Source: JAXDMU01 sp963762435
Lineage (GTDB): Bacteria; Pseudomonadota; Alphaproteobacteria; ATCC43930; CGMCC-115725
Reading direction: 5' to 3'
Length of the DNA: 64,000 bases
Assembly (NCBI GenBank): GCA_963762435.1
Contig: CAVXLN010000015.1
Span: 434,001 to 498,000, forward strand
This document shows positions 18,177-27,399 of the stretch, in pieces. The notes under the pieces were generated by a model, which was not told the origin of the DNA, did no database searches, and saw only the letters and a list, made by a program, of their open reading frames with translations. Both the position numbers and the translations under genes were made by a program. Every line of letters begins with the position of its first letter. Position 1 is the stretch's first letter.

Positions 18177-19058
18177 ATGGAGCGCCGGGTCATCTTCCCG
18201 CAGAAGGGCCTGCCTTACCTGCTGGTCCTGCCGCAGCTTGCCGTCACCATCATCTTCTTTTTCTGGCCGGCGCTGGACGCGGTCTATCAATCGACCCAGT
18301 TGCAGGACGCGTTCGGGCTGAGCTCCAATTTCGTCTGGTTCCAGAATTTCACCGACGTGCTGTCGAACCCGCTCTATCTCGAGACGGTCGGCAACACGGT
18401 CGTCTTCTCGCTGGGCGTCACGCTGATGTCGATGTCGGCGGGTTTGGGCCTGGCCGTGCTGGCCGACCGGCCGATCCGCTTCGCCTTCGCCTACAGGACG
18501 CTGCTGATCTGGCCCTATGCCGTGGCGCCGGCGGTGGCGGCCCTCCTCTGGCTCTTCGTCTTCCACCCCTCGGTCGGCATCATCGGGCGAGCGCTCCGGC
18601 ATGCCGGCATCCCGTGGGACTATCAGCTCAACGGTCACCAGGCGATGGGGCTCATCATCTTCGCAGCAAGCTGGAAGCAGGTGAGCTACAATTTCCTGTT
18701 CTTCCTGGCCGGGCTGCAAGCGATCCCGCGCTCGGTGCTGGAAGCGGCGGCGATCGACGGTGCCGGGCCGGTCCGGCGCTTCTGGACGATCACCTTTCCG
18801 CTCTTGTCGCCGACCAGCTTCTTTCTGCTCATCGTCAACATCGTCTACGCCTTCTTCGACAGCTTCGGCATCATCCATGCGCTGACCCAGGGCGGGCCGG
18901 GGCGCGCGACCGAGACGCTGATCTACAAGGTCTTCGTCGACGGCGTGGTGAATACCGATCTCGGCGGCTCCGCGGCCCAATCCGTCATCCTGATGGTCAT
19001 CGTCATCGGACTGACCGCGATCCAGTTCCGCTATGTCGAACGCCGGGTGCAGTACTGA
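18177..19058 (+). CDS. ugpA: sn-glycerol-3-phosphate ABC transporter permease UgpA
   Basis: An inner-membrane permease subunit of 293 residues with six helices. The EAA loop that contacts the ATPase is visible as EAAAIDGAGPVRRFW. It begins LPYLLVLPQLAVTIIFF, the usual first helix of UgpA. It follows repeat copy 3 and its stop overlaps the ugpE start (TGATG), so the two permeases are translationally coupled. Confidence 0.93.
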   Translation: MERRVIFPQKGLPYLLVLPQLAVTIIFFFWPALDAVYQSTQLQDAFGLSSNFVWFQNFTDVLSNPLYLETVGNTVVFSLGVTLMSMSAGLGLAVLADRPIRFAFAYRTLLIWPYAVAPAVAALLWLFVFHPSVGIIGRALRHAGIPWDYQLNGHQAMGLIIFAASWKQVSYNFLFFLAGLQAIPRSVLEAAAIDGAGPVRRFWTITFPLLSPTSFFLLIVNIVYAFFDSFGIIHALTQGGPGRATETLIYKVFVDGVVNTDLGGSAAQSVILMVIVIGLTAIQFRYVERRVQY

Positions 19059-19900
19059 TGAACGGGAAGCACCTCGACTGGCTGACCCACGCCATCCTCG
19101 GGCTGGGCGTGCTGATCTTCGCCTTCCCGATCTATGTGGCGCTCGTCGCATCGACCCAGGATTCGGGCGTCATCGGGCGGGGCGAGATGTCGCTGCTGCC
19201 GGGCAGCCATCTCATCGAGAATTACAGCGCCGCGTGGTCGTCGGGCGGCGGCCGTTCGGGCGGGACGGCGGTCCGGACGCTGCTCCTCAACAGCTTCGTC
19301 ATGGCGCTTATCATCGCGCTGGGCAAGATCGCGATCTCAATCCTGTCGGCCTATGCCGTCGTGTTCTTCCGCTTCCCGCTCCGGATGCTGTGCTTCTGGA
19401 TGATCTTTGTGACGCTGATGCTGCCGGTCGAGGTGCGCATCATCCCGACATACGAGGTGGTGAGCCATCTGGGGCTGGTGAATTCCTATGCCGGCCTCAC
19501 CATTCCGCTGATCGCGTCGGCGACCGCGACTTTGCTGTTCCGGCAATTCTTCATGACCATCCCGGACGAGCTGGTCGAGGCCGCCAAGATCGACGGCGCC
19601 GGCCCGCTGCGGTTCTTCTGGGACATGGTGCTGCCGCTGTCGCGCACCAATCTCGCAGCACTCTTCGTCATCCTCTTCATCTATGGCTGGAACCAGTATC
19701 TCTGGCCGCTGCTGGTCACGACCAGCCGCGATTACGGCACCATGGTGGTGGGTGTCGCCAGGATGATCGGCACGGGCGACGCCCAGAATGAATGGAACAC
19801 GATCATGGCGTCAGCCGTGCTGTGCCTCCTCCCGCCGGCGGCCATCGTCATCCTAATGCAGCGCTGGTTCGTCAAAGGCCTGGTCGAGAGCGAGAAATAG
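19058..19900 (+). CDS. ugpE: sn-glycerol-3-phosphate ABC transporter permease UgpE
   Basis: The second permease subunit, 280 residues, six helices. The EAA loop reads EAAKIDGAGPLRFFWDM, followed by PLSRTNLAALFVILF. The helix 1 region LGVLIFAFPIYVALVAST is typical of the MalG/UgpE side of the family. The ATG overlaps the ugpA stop by one base and the stop is followed directly by the ugpC start, so B-A-E-C is one operon. Confidence 0.93.
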   Translation: MNGKHLDWLTHAILGLGVLIFAFPIYVALVASTQDSGVIGRGEMSLLPGSHLIENYSAAWSSGGGRSGGTAVRTLLLNSFVMALIIALGKIAISILSAYAVVFFRFPLRMLCFWMIFVTLMLPVEVRIIPTYEVVSHLGLVNSYAGLTIPLIASATATLLFRQFFMTIPDELVEAAKIDGAGPLRFFWDMVLPLSRTNLAALFVILFIYGWNQYLWPLLVTTSRDYGTMVVGVARMIGTGDAQNEWNTIMASAVLCLLPPAAIVILMQRWFVKGLVESEK

Positions 19901-20953
<1,053 letters not shown>

Positions 20954-20959
<6 letters not shown>

Positions 20960-21679
20960 ACCGCCCAGGAACTTCGTCACGGCCTGCCAATTCTGCTCGG
21001 CACCGGCCGCGTCGGCATCGGTGCGCAGCGTCGAGGAGCCGTGCGTACCGTGCTGGGGCACATATTGGGTCGAGTGCTGGTTCGATCCCGCGTCGAACAG
21101 CGCCTTGGCTGCCGCGATCTCCTCGCGGTCGGACGCCGAGGTGATGAAGACCGGGCACTTCAGCTTTGCCGCGGCCGCGCGCACTGAAGTGCCGGGCAAA
21201 TATTCCCCGGGCGAGAAGCTCAGCACAGCCGCGATCTCGTCCGGATGGCGCGCCGCCAGCAGGAAGACGAGCGAGGCGGAATAGCTGCTGCCCCACAGGA
21301 TGATCGGCTTGCCGGGCCAGCGCGCTCTGGCATAGGTGAGCGTGCCGCCGAGATCGGCCAGCGCCTCGCTGAAGCTGCCGCCACGGCCCTCGGCGACCGT
21401 CTCGTTTTCTTCGCCCCAGAGCGAGCCGCCCGCGCGCTGGTCGATCGCCAGCGCATCATAGCCCAATGCCGCCAGCTTCGGTGCGATCGGGGCATATTCG
21501 CCGCGATTGGAGCCGGCCTGATGGAACAGCAGGATCACGGCCTTCTCCGGTGCGGTCGCAGGATAGACCTCGCCGAACACCTTGCCGCCATCGGAGGCCG
21601 CGAAGCTCACCGCCTCTGCGGCCCGCGCCGGACCTGCCGCCGCCAGCAGCAGCACGGCCAAAGCGATCAGTCGATGCAT
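20954..21679 (-). CDS. Exported alpha/beta hydrolase (dienelactone hydrolase-like)
   Basis: 241 residues with a Sec signal peptide (MHRLIALAVLLLAAAG, cleavage near ARA). The fold is alpha/beta hydrolase: LFHQAGSNRGEY oxyanion region, nucleophile elbow GSSYSA (Ser about residue 128), acid in SASDREE and catalytic His in PQHGTHGSS, all in the expected order. Dienelactone hydrolases usually have Cys as the nucleophile, so the substrate is probably an ester of another kind. The ATG at 21679 has AGACGAGA upstream; the same frame stays open far beyond it, but that region codes on the other strand. It is convergent with ugpC. Confidence 0.82.
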
Positions 21680-21817
21680 ATTCTCGTCTCCAGCAGTCTC
21701 ACGCCGCTCTCTGTTCGAGCACAGGCCACGGAAGGTTTCCTGCCATGCGTTCGATCGCCTTGGCAGCGGCTGTCTCTTTGCCGAATTCTGACGCGAGCAA
21801 CCCGAAAGGAACCCCCT

Positions 21818-22369
21818 ATGGCCCGTGTCCGCAGCATTCCATCGAGCGAGCTTCCCGCCGATCTCGCCGAGATTTACGAGCGCTTTGCCGGCGAGTACGG
21901 CCCGTTCGCCAACCAGGTCGCCGTGCTCGCCCATGTGCCGGCGGCGCTCAAGCATCTGATGCCGATGCTGATGGAGCTGCGCGAGGCCAACACGCTGCCG
22001 AAGCGCTATCTCGAGATCGCGATCGTGACCGTCTCGAAGCTCAACGAGTGCCATTACTGCGTGGCTCACCATAAGCCGTTCCTGACCGTGACCGGCATCT
22101 CGCCCGAGGGGGTCGACCGGCTGCTCGAGCCCGACAATTCGGAACTCGACGAGGTGGACCGTTTGGTGGTGGAATACGCGACAGCCGCTTGGGAAACGCC
22201 GAACCGCCTCCGCGATTCCCTGTTCGAGCGGCTGCGCCGGCATTTCACCGAGGCGCAGATCGTCGAGCTGACGCTCCGCACGACGCTCTGCGGCTTCTTC
22301 AACCGCTTCAACGATGCGCTGCAGATCGAGGAAGAGGAAGAAGTGCTCGAGGAGGGGACGGCGCGCTGA
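21818..22369 (+). CDS. Carboxymuconolactone decarboxylase/AhpD-like protein
   Basis: 183 residues, all-helical AhpD fold. The redox motif ECHYCVAHH (C-x2-C-x3-H) places it with the peroxidase-like members rather than the true decarboxylase, so it may reduce peroxides or act as a thiol-disulfide partner. The end is very acidic (five Glu in a row). The ATG at 21818 has GAAAGGA eight bases before it. A decayed copy of its 3' end lies at 24731-24899. The membrane-protein gene follows 24 bases downstream, so the two were probably duplicated together. Confidence 0.85.
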   Translation: MARVRSIPSSELPADLAEIYERFAGEYGPFANQVAVLAHVPAALKHLMPMLMELREANTLPKRYLEIAIVTVSKLNECHYCVAHHKPFLTVTGISPEGVDRLLEPDNSELDEVDRLVVEYATAAWETPNRLRDSLFERLRRHFTEAQIVELTLRTTLCGFFNRFNDALQIEEEEEVLEEGTAR

Positions 22370-22393
22370 CCTGATCAGGCGGAGTTCCAGCCA

Positions 22394-23125
22394 ATGCATG
22401 CCGCGACCGCATCGAGCACGGGCGAGAGGATCTTTCGCGTTTCGGTCTTCAGGCGCGGGCTGTCCTTGTTCGCCACGGGATTTCTCAGCCTGACCTGCAT
22501 AGCCGCCGCCGTTGCGACCGTCTTCATGTGGCAATTGGGGCTCGGGCTGTTCATCGAATTCGTGCTCCTGACGCTCTTCATGGGCGGCCTTACCTGGTAT
22601 TGCGGCCGTGATCTTGCCGGCAAATGGGGCTTGCGCTTCGCCTTCGGCCCCGATTCCGTGACGGCCGATCTGCCGAAGGGACGCTCCGCCATCCATCGGC
22701 TGCCGCGCGAGCATTTCGTTATCCCCTATAGCGAAATCGCCGCCATCGAGATCCGGCTGGAGGCCTACCGGAGCTTCGGGATGGCGATGATGCAGCGGCC
22801 CTATGTCCTGCGCTGGAAATCCGGTGCCATGACCTTCCTCTTCGAGGAAAGGGCGCTCGGCTCCGGCATGGCGGATGTGGAGTTCGGCGATGTGGTGGCC
22901 GAGCTGCAGGCGCGCAGCGAGGCGCCCCTCAACGATCTCGGCATGGTCGAAGGCCGCGGCGGCATTCTCGGCGTCTGGGGTACCAGCGCCATGCCCTGGT
23001 CGGCGCCGTCGCTGCCGGCGTCAGGCCAGGCCCGGCTCTGGCGGCGGGTTGCCCTGACCGGGTGGGTGGCAGGCGGCGCGTTTCTTCTCGCCCTTCTCGT
23101 CCGGTTTCTGGCTTTCCCGGACTGA
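22394..23125 (+). CDS. Membrane protein of unknown function
   Basis: 243 residues. Two hydrophobic helices (about 24-46 and 48-70) are followed by a soluble beta-rich middle with FVIPYSEIAAIEIRLE and PYVLRWKSGAMTFLF, which resembles a bacterial PH-like domain, and a last helix near 221-240. No enzyme motif is present. It is 24 bases after the AhpD-like gene and probably in the same transcript. A short remnant of this gene, joined to a remnant of the upstream gene, lies at 24731-24899. Confidence 0.7.
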   Translation: MHAATASSTGERIFRVSVFRRGLSLFATGFLSLTCIAAAVATVFMWQLGLGLFIEFVLLTLFMGGLTWYCGRDLAGKWGLRFAFGPDSVTADLPKGRSAIHRLPREHFVIPYSEIAAIEIRLEAYRSFGMAMMQRPYVLRWKSGAMTFLFEERALGSGMADVEFGDVVAELQARSEAPLNDLGMVEGRGGILGVWGTSAMPWSAPSLPASGQARLWRRVALTGWVAGGAFLLALLVRFLAFPD

Positions 23126-23214
23126 CGATAGGCGCCCGAAGCGATTGGCCATAGACCGCTGTCACTAAATCGCAAAAGCTTCCGAGTAACCGTATGGGAA
23201 CCGGAGGCTGAGAC

Positions 23215-24132
23215 ATGACCGAGCAGAACAAGAGCGATACCCGCAGCTGGCTGGAGATCGAGCTCGAAGACGATATGGACGAGGAGCTCGAGCAGGCGGT
23301 CGATGATTCCCGCGTGCCGCCCGAGCTCCGCGAGCTCCTCGATAAGCACGAGAAGAGCACGCTCGACCGCCACACCTATTTCTGCGAGCTGATGCGCCTC
23401 CAGGGCGAGCTCGTGAAGATGCAGGATTGGATCCACTATAAGGGTCTCAAGATGGTGGTCCTGTTCGAGGGCCGCGACAGCGCCGGCAAGGGCGGCGCCA
23501 TCAAGCGCATCACCCAACGCGTCAATCCGCGTGTTTGCCGGGCCGTGGCGCTGCCGGCACCCTCCGATCGCGAGAAGACCCAATGGTATTTCCAGCGCTA
23601 CGTGCCGCATCTGCCCGCGGCCGGCGAGATGGTGCTGTTCGACCGCAGCTGGTACAACCGCGCCGGCGTCGAGCGCGTCATGGAGTTCGCCAACGAGACG
23701 CAGGTCGAAGAGTTCTTCCGCGACGTGCCGGAGTTCGAGCGCATGCTGGTGCGCTCCGGCATCATCCTGGTGAAATACTGGTTCTCCATCACCGACGAGG
23801 AGCAGCAGCTGCGGTTCCTCATGCGCATCCACGACCCGATCAAGCAGTGGAAGCTCTCGCCGATGGATCTGCAGTCCCGCGTGCGGTGGGAGCAATATAC
23901 CAAAGCCAAGGAGGACATGTTCGCGCGCACGAGCATCCCCGAGGCGCCCTGGCACATCGTGCAAGGCAACGACAAGAAGCGCGCGCGCCTCAACCTCATC
24001 GCGCACCTGCTTTCGCTGGTGCCCTACGAGGAGGTGCCGCACGAGCCGATCGCGCTGCCGGACCGGGTGTTCAACCCGAACTACGAGCGCCATGTGCTGC
24101 CGCCCGAACTGTTCGTGCCGCAGCGGTACTAG
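23215..24132 (+). CDS. ppk2: Polyphosphate kinase 2
   Basis: Transfers phosphate between polyphosphate and nucleoside diphosphates, mainly making GTP or ATP from polyphosphate. 305 residues, a one-domain (class I) PPK2. The Walker A-like loop is FEGRDSAGKGGAIKR, and the lid segment DRSWYNRAGVERVM with its conserved Asp-Arg is clear, as is the PEFERMLV stretch. The ATG has GGAGGC six bases before it. It stands alone here; ppk1 and ppx are 36 kb downstream in the same window. Confidence 0.95.
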   Translation: MTEQNKSDTRSWLEIELEDDMDEELEQAVDDSRVPPELRELLDKHEKSTLDRHTYFCELMRLQGELVKMQDWIHYKGLKMVVLFEGRDSAGKGGAIKRITQRVNPRVCRAVALPAPSDREKTQWYFQRYVPHLPAAGEMVLFDRSWYNRAGVERVMEFANETQVEEFFRDVPEFERMLVRSGIILVKYWFSITDEEQQLRFLMRIHDPIKQWKLSPMDLQSRVRWEQYTKAKEDMFARTSIPEAPWHIVQGNDKKRARLNLIAHLLSLVPYEEVPHEPIALPDRVFNPNYERHVLPPELFVPQRY

Positions 24133-24234
24133 AACCTATACCTTCAGCCATATTGCCGTATGAGGCCAAATGCGAACTCAATGCTCCCGACCGGCTTGGA
24201 TCTAGCCCGGCGAACCGTTCAGGGAGCCCAAAGC

Positions 24235-24633
24235 ATGATCACTCTGGAAAAGGCCCATCGCGTCATTGCCGCCGGCGAGGCCAAGGCGAAGGAGATCGGC
24301 CAGCCCATGAACATCGCCGTCGTGGATGCCGGCACGAACCTCAAGGCCTTCATCCGCATGGATGATGCGTGGCTCGGCAGCATCGACATCGCGATCAACA
24401 AGGCCTTCACGGCCAAGGCGTTCGACATCTCGACGCTGGAGCTTGGCCAGAACAGCCAGCCGGGCGATCAGTTCTTCGGCATCAACGTCTCGAACCACAA
24501 CCGGGTCATGATCTTTGCCGGCGGCATTCCGCTGAAGGTCGCTGGCGAGATCGTGGGCGCCGTCGGCGTCAGCGGCGGGAGTGGGGAGCAGGACCAGGCG
24601 GTCGCTGAGGCGGCGGCGGCCGTTTGCAGCTAG
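24235..24633 (+). CDS. GlcG/HbpS family haem-binding-like protein
   Basis: 132 residues of the DUF336 fold. It begins ITLEKAHRVIAAGEAKAKE, with IAVVDAGTNLKAFIRMD in the centre and a C-terminal GEIVGAVGVSGGSGEQD. Members bind haem or corrinoids or accompany glycolate and diol enzymes; none of those is nearby. The ATG at 24235 is chosen since CAGGGAG lies 9 bases upstream and it gives the normal family start; the longer frame to 24160 adds residues outside the fold. No signal peptide is seen. Confidence 0.82.
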   Translation: MITLEKAHRVIAAGEAKAKEIGQPMNIAVVDAGTNLKAFIRMDDAWLGSIDIAINKAFTAKAFDISTLELGQNSQPGDQFFGINVSNHNRVMIFAGGIPLKVAGEIVGAVGVSGGSGEQDQAVAEAAAAVCS

Positions 24634-24730
24634 GCCGGCGGCTTAAGGGCCGGCTGCGCACTCACGACGCAGCCGACGCTCCGCTCTATGGCGGCTGTGC
24701 GGAACTAGGGCTCGGTCCCAGCTGCCTGGA

Positions 24731-24899
24731 TCATTTCGACGAGGCGATGGGCGGCTTCCTCGGCCGTTTCGACGACGCGCTGCAGATCGAAGATGAGGAA
24801 AAGCGCTCGAGGCCGTGGCGACGCTGACCTGACCAAGTGGAGTTCCCACCGATGCATGTTGCAGCAGCCCTATATCCTGCGTTGGAAATCGGGTGCCCG
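24731..24899 (+). pseudogene. Decayed duplicate of the AhpD-like gene end plus membrane-protein fragment
   Basis: This 170-base stretch in the 310-base gap after the GlcG-like gene matches the DNA around 22240-22830 in order. It has GAGGCG followed by GGCGGCTTCCT, then GACGACGCGCTGCAGATCGA (compare 22313-22332), a shared stop-region CGCTGACCTGA, GGAGTTCC and GATGCATG, then the part CCTATATCCTGCGTTGGAAA, which matches 22800-22819. The region between (22256-22300 and 22405-22789 in the source) is missing. It is therefore a relic of a duplication that joined two genes by internal deletion. No complete product can be made. Confidence 0.7.
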
Positions 24900-24943
24900 A
24901 CGCCGATGGTCTGGCGTTCCGCTCGCGCGCTTGGTCGACAACT

Positions 24944-25687
24944 TTAAGAGTTGCCATCCAGTACCAGTGCGCCGTCATTCACACCATAATCTGAACTCTC
25001 TAAGCCCATCAAAATATAGTTCTTTATAACCTCTTCAAAAGATCGGTAAGCATTCAATCGTCGCCAGGCCTGACGTTTGTAAGGGATATAATTTTGAAGA
25101 ACTTCGTAAGTTCTTAGAAGGCCAGTCTTCCTCTGCCTAAGAATAACATTTCGGTCCATCGAATTGGATAGGAAATTTATCGAGATATACTCCAGCATAC
25201 TGAGAAGAGACATGATCAGATCATCGTCCTTCCGATCTATTTTTTTGGGATCGACGAGCGTATTGTTTTCGACATGGCGCATGATTAGCGCGTTTGCTTC
25301 ACTGAATTTCCGGTTGGTCAGTAATGTGACCATGATCTGCGCCGTAAAAGCCTCGCGTTGCGCTCTGATCGGTAGTGCGTAATCCTCTGGCATTATTCCG
25401 TTTGACGGGTTTTCCCCTTGAAATACAGCCCAGATGCTGTCGTTTAGCTCCAACATCTCCTGTGCGTAGCTCAGAAGACGGCTTCCGTCCGACGTGAGCC
25501 GGACCATGCCGCCCTTGCCACGCACCAGCAGCGTTTTGCCGGTCACGGTCTCCAGCCGCCGCACCTGCATGGAAACGGCCGATTGTGTCCGCCCTACTAT
25601 CTCCCCGGCACGGGTGAAGCTGCCAGTTTCGGCAATATGGACGAAGCTGCGCAGTAGATCCAAGTCAAGGTTAGCAGGGCGACTCAT
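24944..25687 (-). CDS. LysR-type HTH domain fused to a DUF4760-like helical domain
   Basis: 247 residues. Residues 5-88 are an ordinary LysR-family winged helix: LDLDLLRSFVHIAETGSF, TQSAVSMQVRRLE and the wing region LLVRGKGGMVRLT. The usual LysR effector-binding domain is absent. Residues about 100-235 are a helical domain with SLLSMLEYISINFL, a run of charged helices, RTYEVLQNYIPYKRQAWRR and FEEVIKNYIL, which resembles DUF4760. The DNA of this second half has visibly lower GC than the HTH half, suggesting two origins. The start at 25687 has AGAGGA upstream; an earlier in-frame start at 25714 is weaker. Targets are unknown. It is divergent from the small exported protein gene at 25810. Confidence 0.72.
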   Translation of the reverse strand: MSRPANLDLDLLRSFVHIAETGSFTRAGEIVGRTQSAVSMQVRRLETVTGKTLLVRGKGGMVRLTSDGSRLLSYAQEMLELNDSIWAVFQGENPSNGIMPEDYALPIRAQREAFTAQIMVTLLTNRKFSEANALIMRHVENNTLVDPKKIDRKDDDLIMSLLSMLEYISINFLSNSMDRNVILRQRKTGLLRTYEVLQNYIPYKRQAWRRLNAYRSFEEVIKNYILMGLESSDYGVNDGALVLDGNS

Positions 25688-25809
25688 ACCATTCCTCTTG
25701 TTGATCCTGCCCATCAGAGCAATTCATTTTACATAGCCAATGCTGATCCATACAAGATGATAAAAGTGAAAGCGCGTTCTCAATAGATTGAAATATAAGG
25801 AGAATCTCT

Positions 25810-26070
25810 ATGCCTGTTCTCAAGAGCGGCGCGGGTCGGATGATTGCCGTCGCCATCATCGCCGCCGGTACCGGCCTTGGCATCGGTATCGCGGTTGCCG
25901 GCCAGCCGGAGATGGAGGGCGCGCTCGGTGCATTGCGAGATGCCCAGAATCATCTCGTCAAGGTCACACAAAACAAAGACGGCCACGCGAATACGGCGCG
26001 CAAGCTCGTCGCGGAAGCGATCTCAGAAGTGGAAGCCGGTATCGCGTACGGCCAGTCCAAGGGCGAATAG
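25810..26070 (+). CDS. Small exported protein, SmbP-like
   Basis: 86 residues with an N-terminal hydrophobic segment that could be a signal peptide or a membrane anchor (RMIAVAIIAAGTGLGIGIAVAG). The mature part (MEGALGALRDAQNHLVK, then NTARKLVAEAISEVEAGI) has two helices with the pattern of small periplasmic helical-hairpin proteins sometimes called SmbP-like. The usual many-His metal sites are thin here, so metal binding is doubtful. The start is well supported by AAGGAGAA at the right distance. It stands alone between the LysR-like gene and the next lipoprotein. Confidence 0.6.
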   Translation: MPVLKSGAGRMIAVAIIAAGTGLGIGIAVAGQPEMEGALGALRDAQNHLVKVTQNKDGHANTARKLVAEAISEVEAGIAYGQSKGE

Positions 26071-26252
26071 CGGAGCTGGCGGCACTTTGCCAATTTAGAT
26101 TGTGATCTTCGAGCCAAGTGCGGCGGCGAACGGGATGAAGATGGCGGCGATGCTTATTCATCGCAGTTTTTCTCATCCCGTTACCAAGCGTGATCTTTTC
26201 GGCCAGCGAGCTCCTTCGTCAGCGTAGATCGCGCCCACAATCGTCGATAACC

Positions 26253-26708
26253 ATGTCTTCAGGAATCCCGTTGCCGTACCTTTTCAAGACGAGAGAAGCG
26301 CGATTTGCGAGCATCCTGCTGATGGCGGCATTCCTCGCGGGTTGCAGCTACACCATGAACCAGAATTCCGCCATGGAAAGCGTCGTGCAATCAGAGCCGC
26401 TCGGCAATGGCAAGACCCTCAATGTGGGGTACAGATTGCCAGATGCTGCCGCGGAGTGCCAACTGACCAACGAAAGCAGTCGTAACTGGTCCGTTGCGGA
26501 AACCCTTGGGCAAGTTAAAGCTGGGGGAGGCCGCCAAGTGCTGCAGGAAGAAGCACTCGAGTCAGTCAAGCAACGGCCTCAAGACGACATCAATTATGTC
26601 GCGTTGACGATCCCCGACGAAGCGGGCATCGGCGCGATCACCTTGACCGTCGCGCGGCAGGCTAAAACCAGCTACTTCCACTGCGTCAATCCTCCGCAAT
26701 CGCACTGA
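26253..26708 (+). CDS. Small putative lipoprotein of unknown function
   Basis: 151 residues with a lipoprotein signal peptide: basic start, the hydrophobic run ASILLMAAFLAG, and a lipobox FLAGC with Cys near residue 30. The rest is a compact domain with YRLPDAAAECQLTNES and NYVALTIPDE. The ATG at 26253 is chosen to give a signal peptide of normal length; the longer frame to 26190 has an N-terminal extension without a hydrophobic start. I do not know the family. The region is less GC-rich than the hopanoid operon next to it. Confidence 0.5.
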   Translation: MSSGIPLPYLFKTREARFASILLMAAFLAGCSYTMNQNSAMESVVQSEPLGNGKTLNVGYRLPDAAAECQLTNESSRNWSVAETLGQVKAGGGRQVLQEEALESVKQRPQDDINYVALTIPDEAGIGAITLTVARQAKTSYFHCVNPPQSH

Positions 26709-26723
26709 CAGACTACTTCATCC

Positions 26724-27395
26724 CTAAGGCGTCGGCTGCACGCCCACCACGCAGCCCGCTTCGGCCAGGATGCGCTCGGCGAAGGCGGCCGCGCGGCCGA
26801 GCTTGAGGAGCGCTGGGATCTGGCCGGGCTGCGCGGCGATCGAGCCCAGGATTTTACCGAGATCGATGCCGCCTGCTGCCGTCACACCGACGAGGGCGGC
26901 CGGCGGCAGCACGGTGTCGGCCGCGTCGCAGATCACCCGGATCGCGGCGAAGGGCAATCCTGCTCGTGCGGCGGCCCGCGCCAGCACATGGCTTTCCATA
27001 TCGACCGCGGCCGCCTGATGGCGCCGGCGCAGCTCGGTCTTGGCCTCGATCGATGCGATCGGGATGTCGACGCCGAGGATCGGCAAGGCCTGGTAATCGA
27101 GCCGGTCGGCGAGATACGCGTGCCAGGCGGCATCGATCGTCCAGCTTTCGCCGCGCTCGGACAGCACGTCATGCGGCAGCAGCAGCGTGCCGGCCGGAAG
27201 GGCGGGATCGAGCCCGCCGGCGAGGCCGAAGCTCAGGAGATGGGTGCAGCCGGCGGCAAGCAGCGCTTCCGCCCCCTGCACAGCGCCGTCGCGCCGCGCG
27301 CCGCTCAGCCGGATCGTGGCGGCCTCCGGTGCCAGATACCGGGAAACGCAACGGGCCTCCGAACGGAGGCCCGTCAAGATGCCGAGATGGGGCAT
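26724..27395 (-). CDS. hpnG: Hopanoid phosphorylase/nucleosidase HpnG
   Basis: Removes adenine from adenosylhopane, giving ribosylhopane (or its phosphate) on the way to extended hopanoids. 223 residues of the nucleoside phosphorylase fold: ILTGLRSEARCV at the start, FGLAGGLDPALPAG, and AAAVDMESHVLARAA, the Met-Glu-Ser pocket typical of the family. It is the last gene of the leftward hpn operon, 4 bases after shc. It acts after HpnH, encoded 13 kb away. Confidence 0.93.
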   Translation of the reverse strand: MPHLGILTGLRSEARCVSRYLAPEAATIRLSGARRDGAVQGAEALLAAGCTHLLSFGLAGGLDPALPAGTLLLPHDVLSERGESWTIDAAWHAYLADRLDYQALPILGVDIPIASIEAKTELRRRHQAAAVDMESHVLARAAARAGLPFAAIRVICDAADTVLPPAALVGVTAAGGIDLGKILGSIAAQPGQIPALLKLGRAAAFAERILAEAGCVVGVQPTP

Positions 27396-27399
27396 CTCC

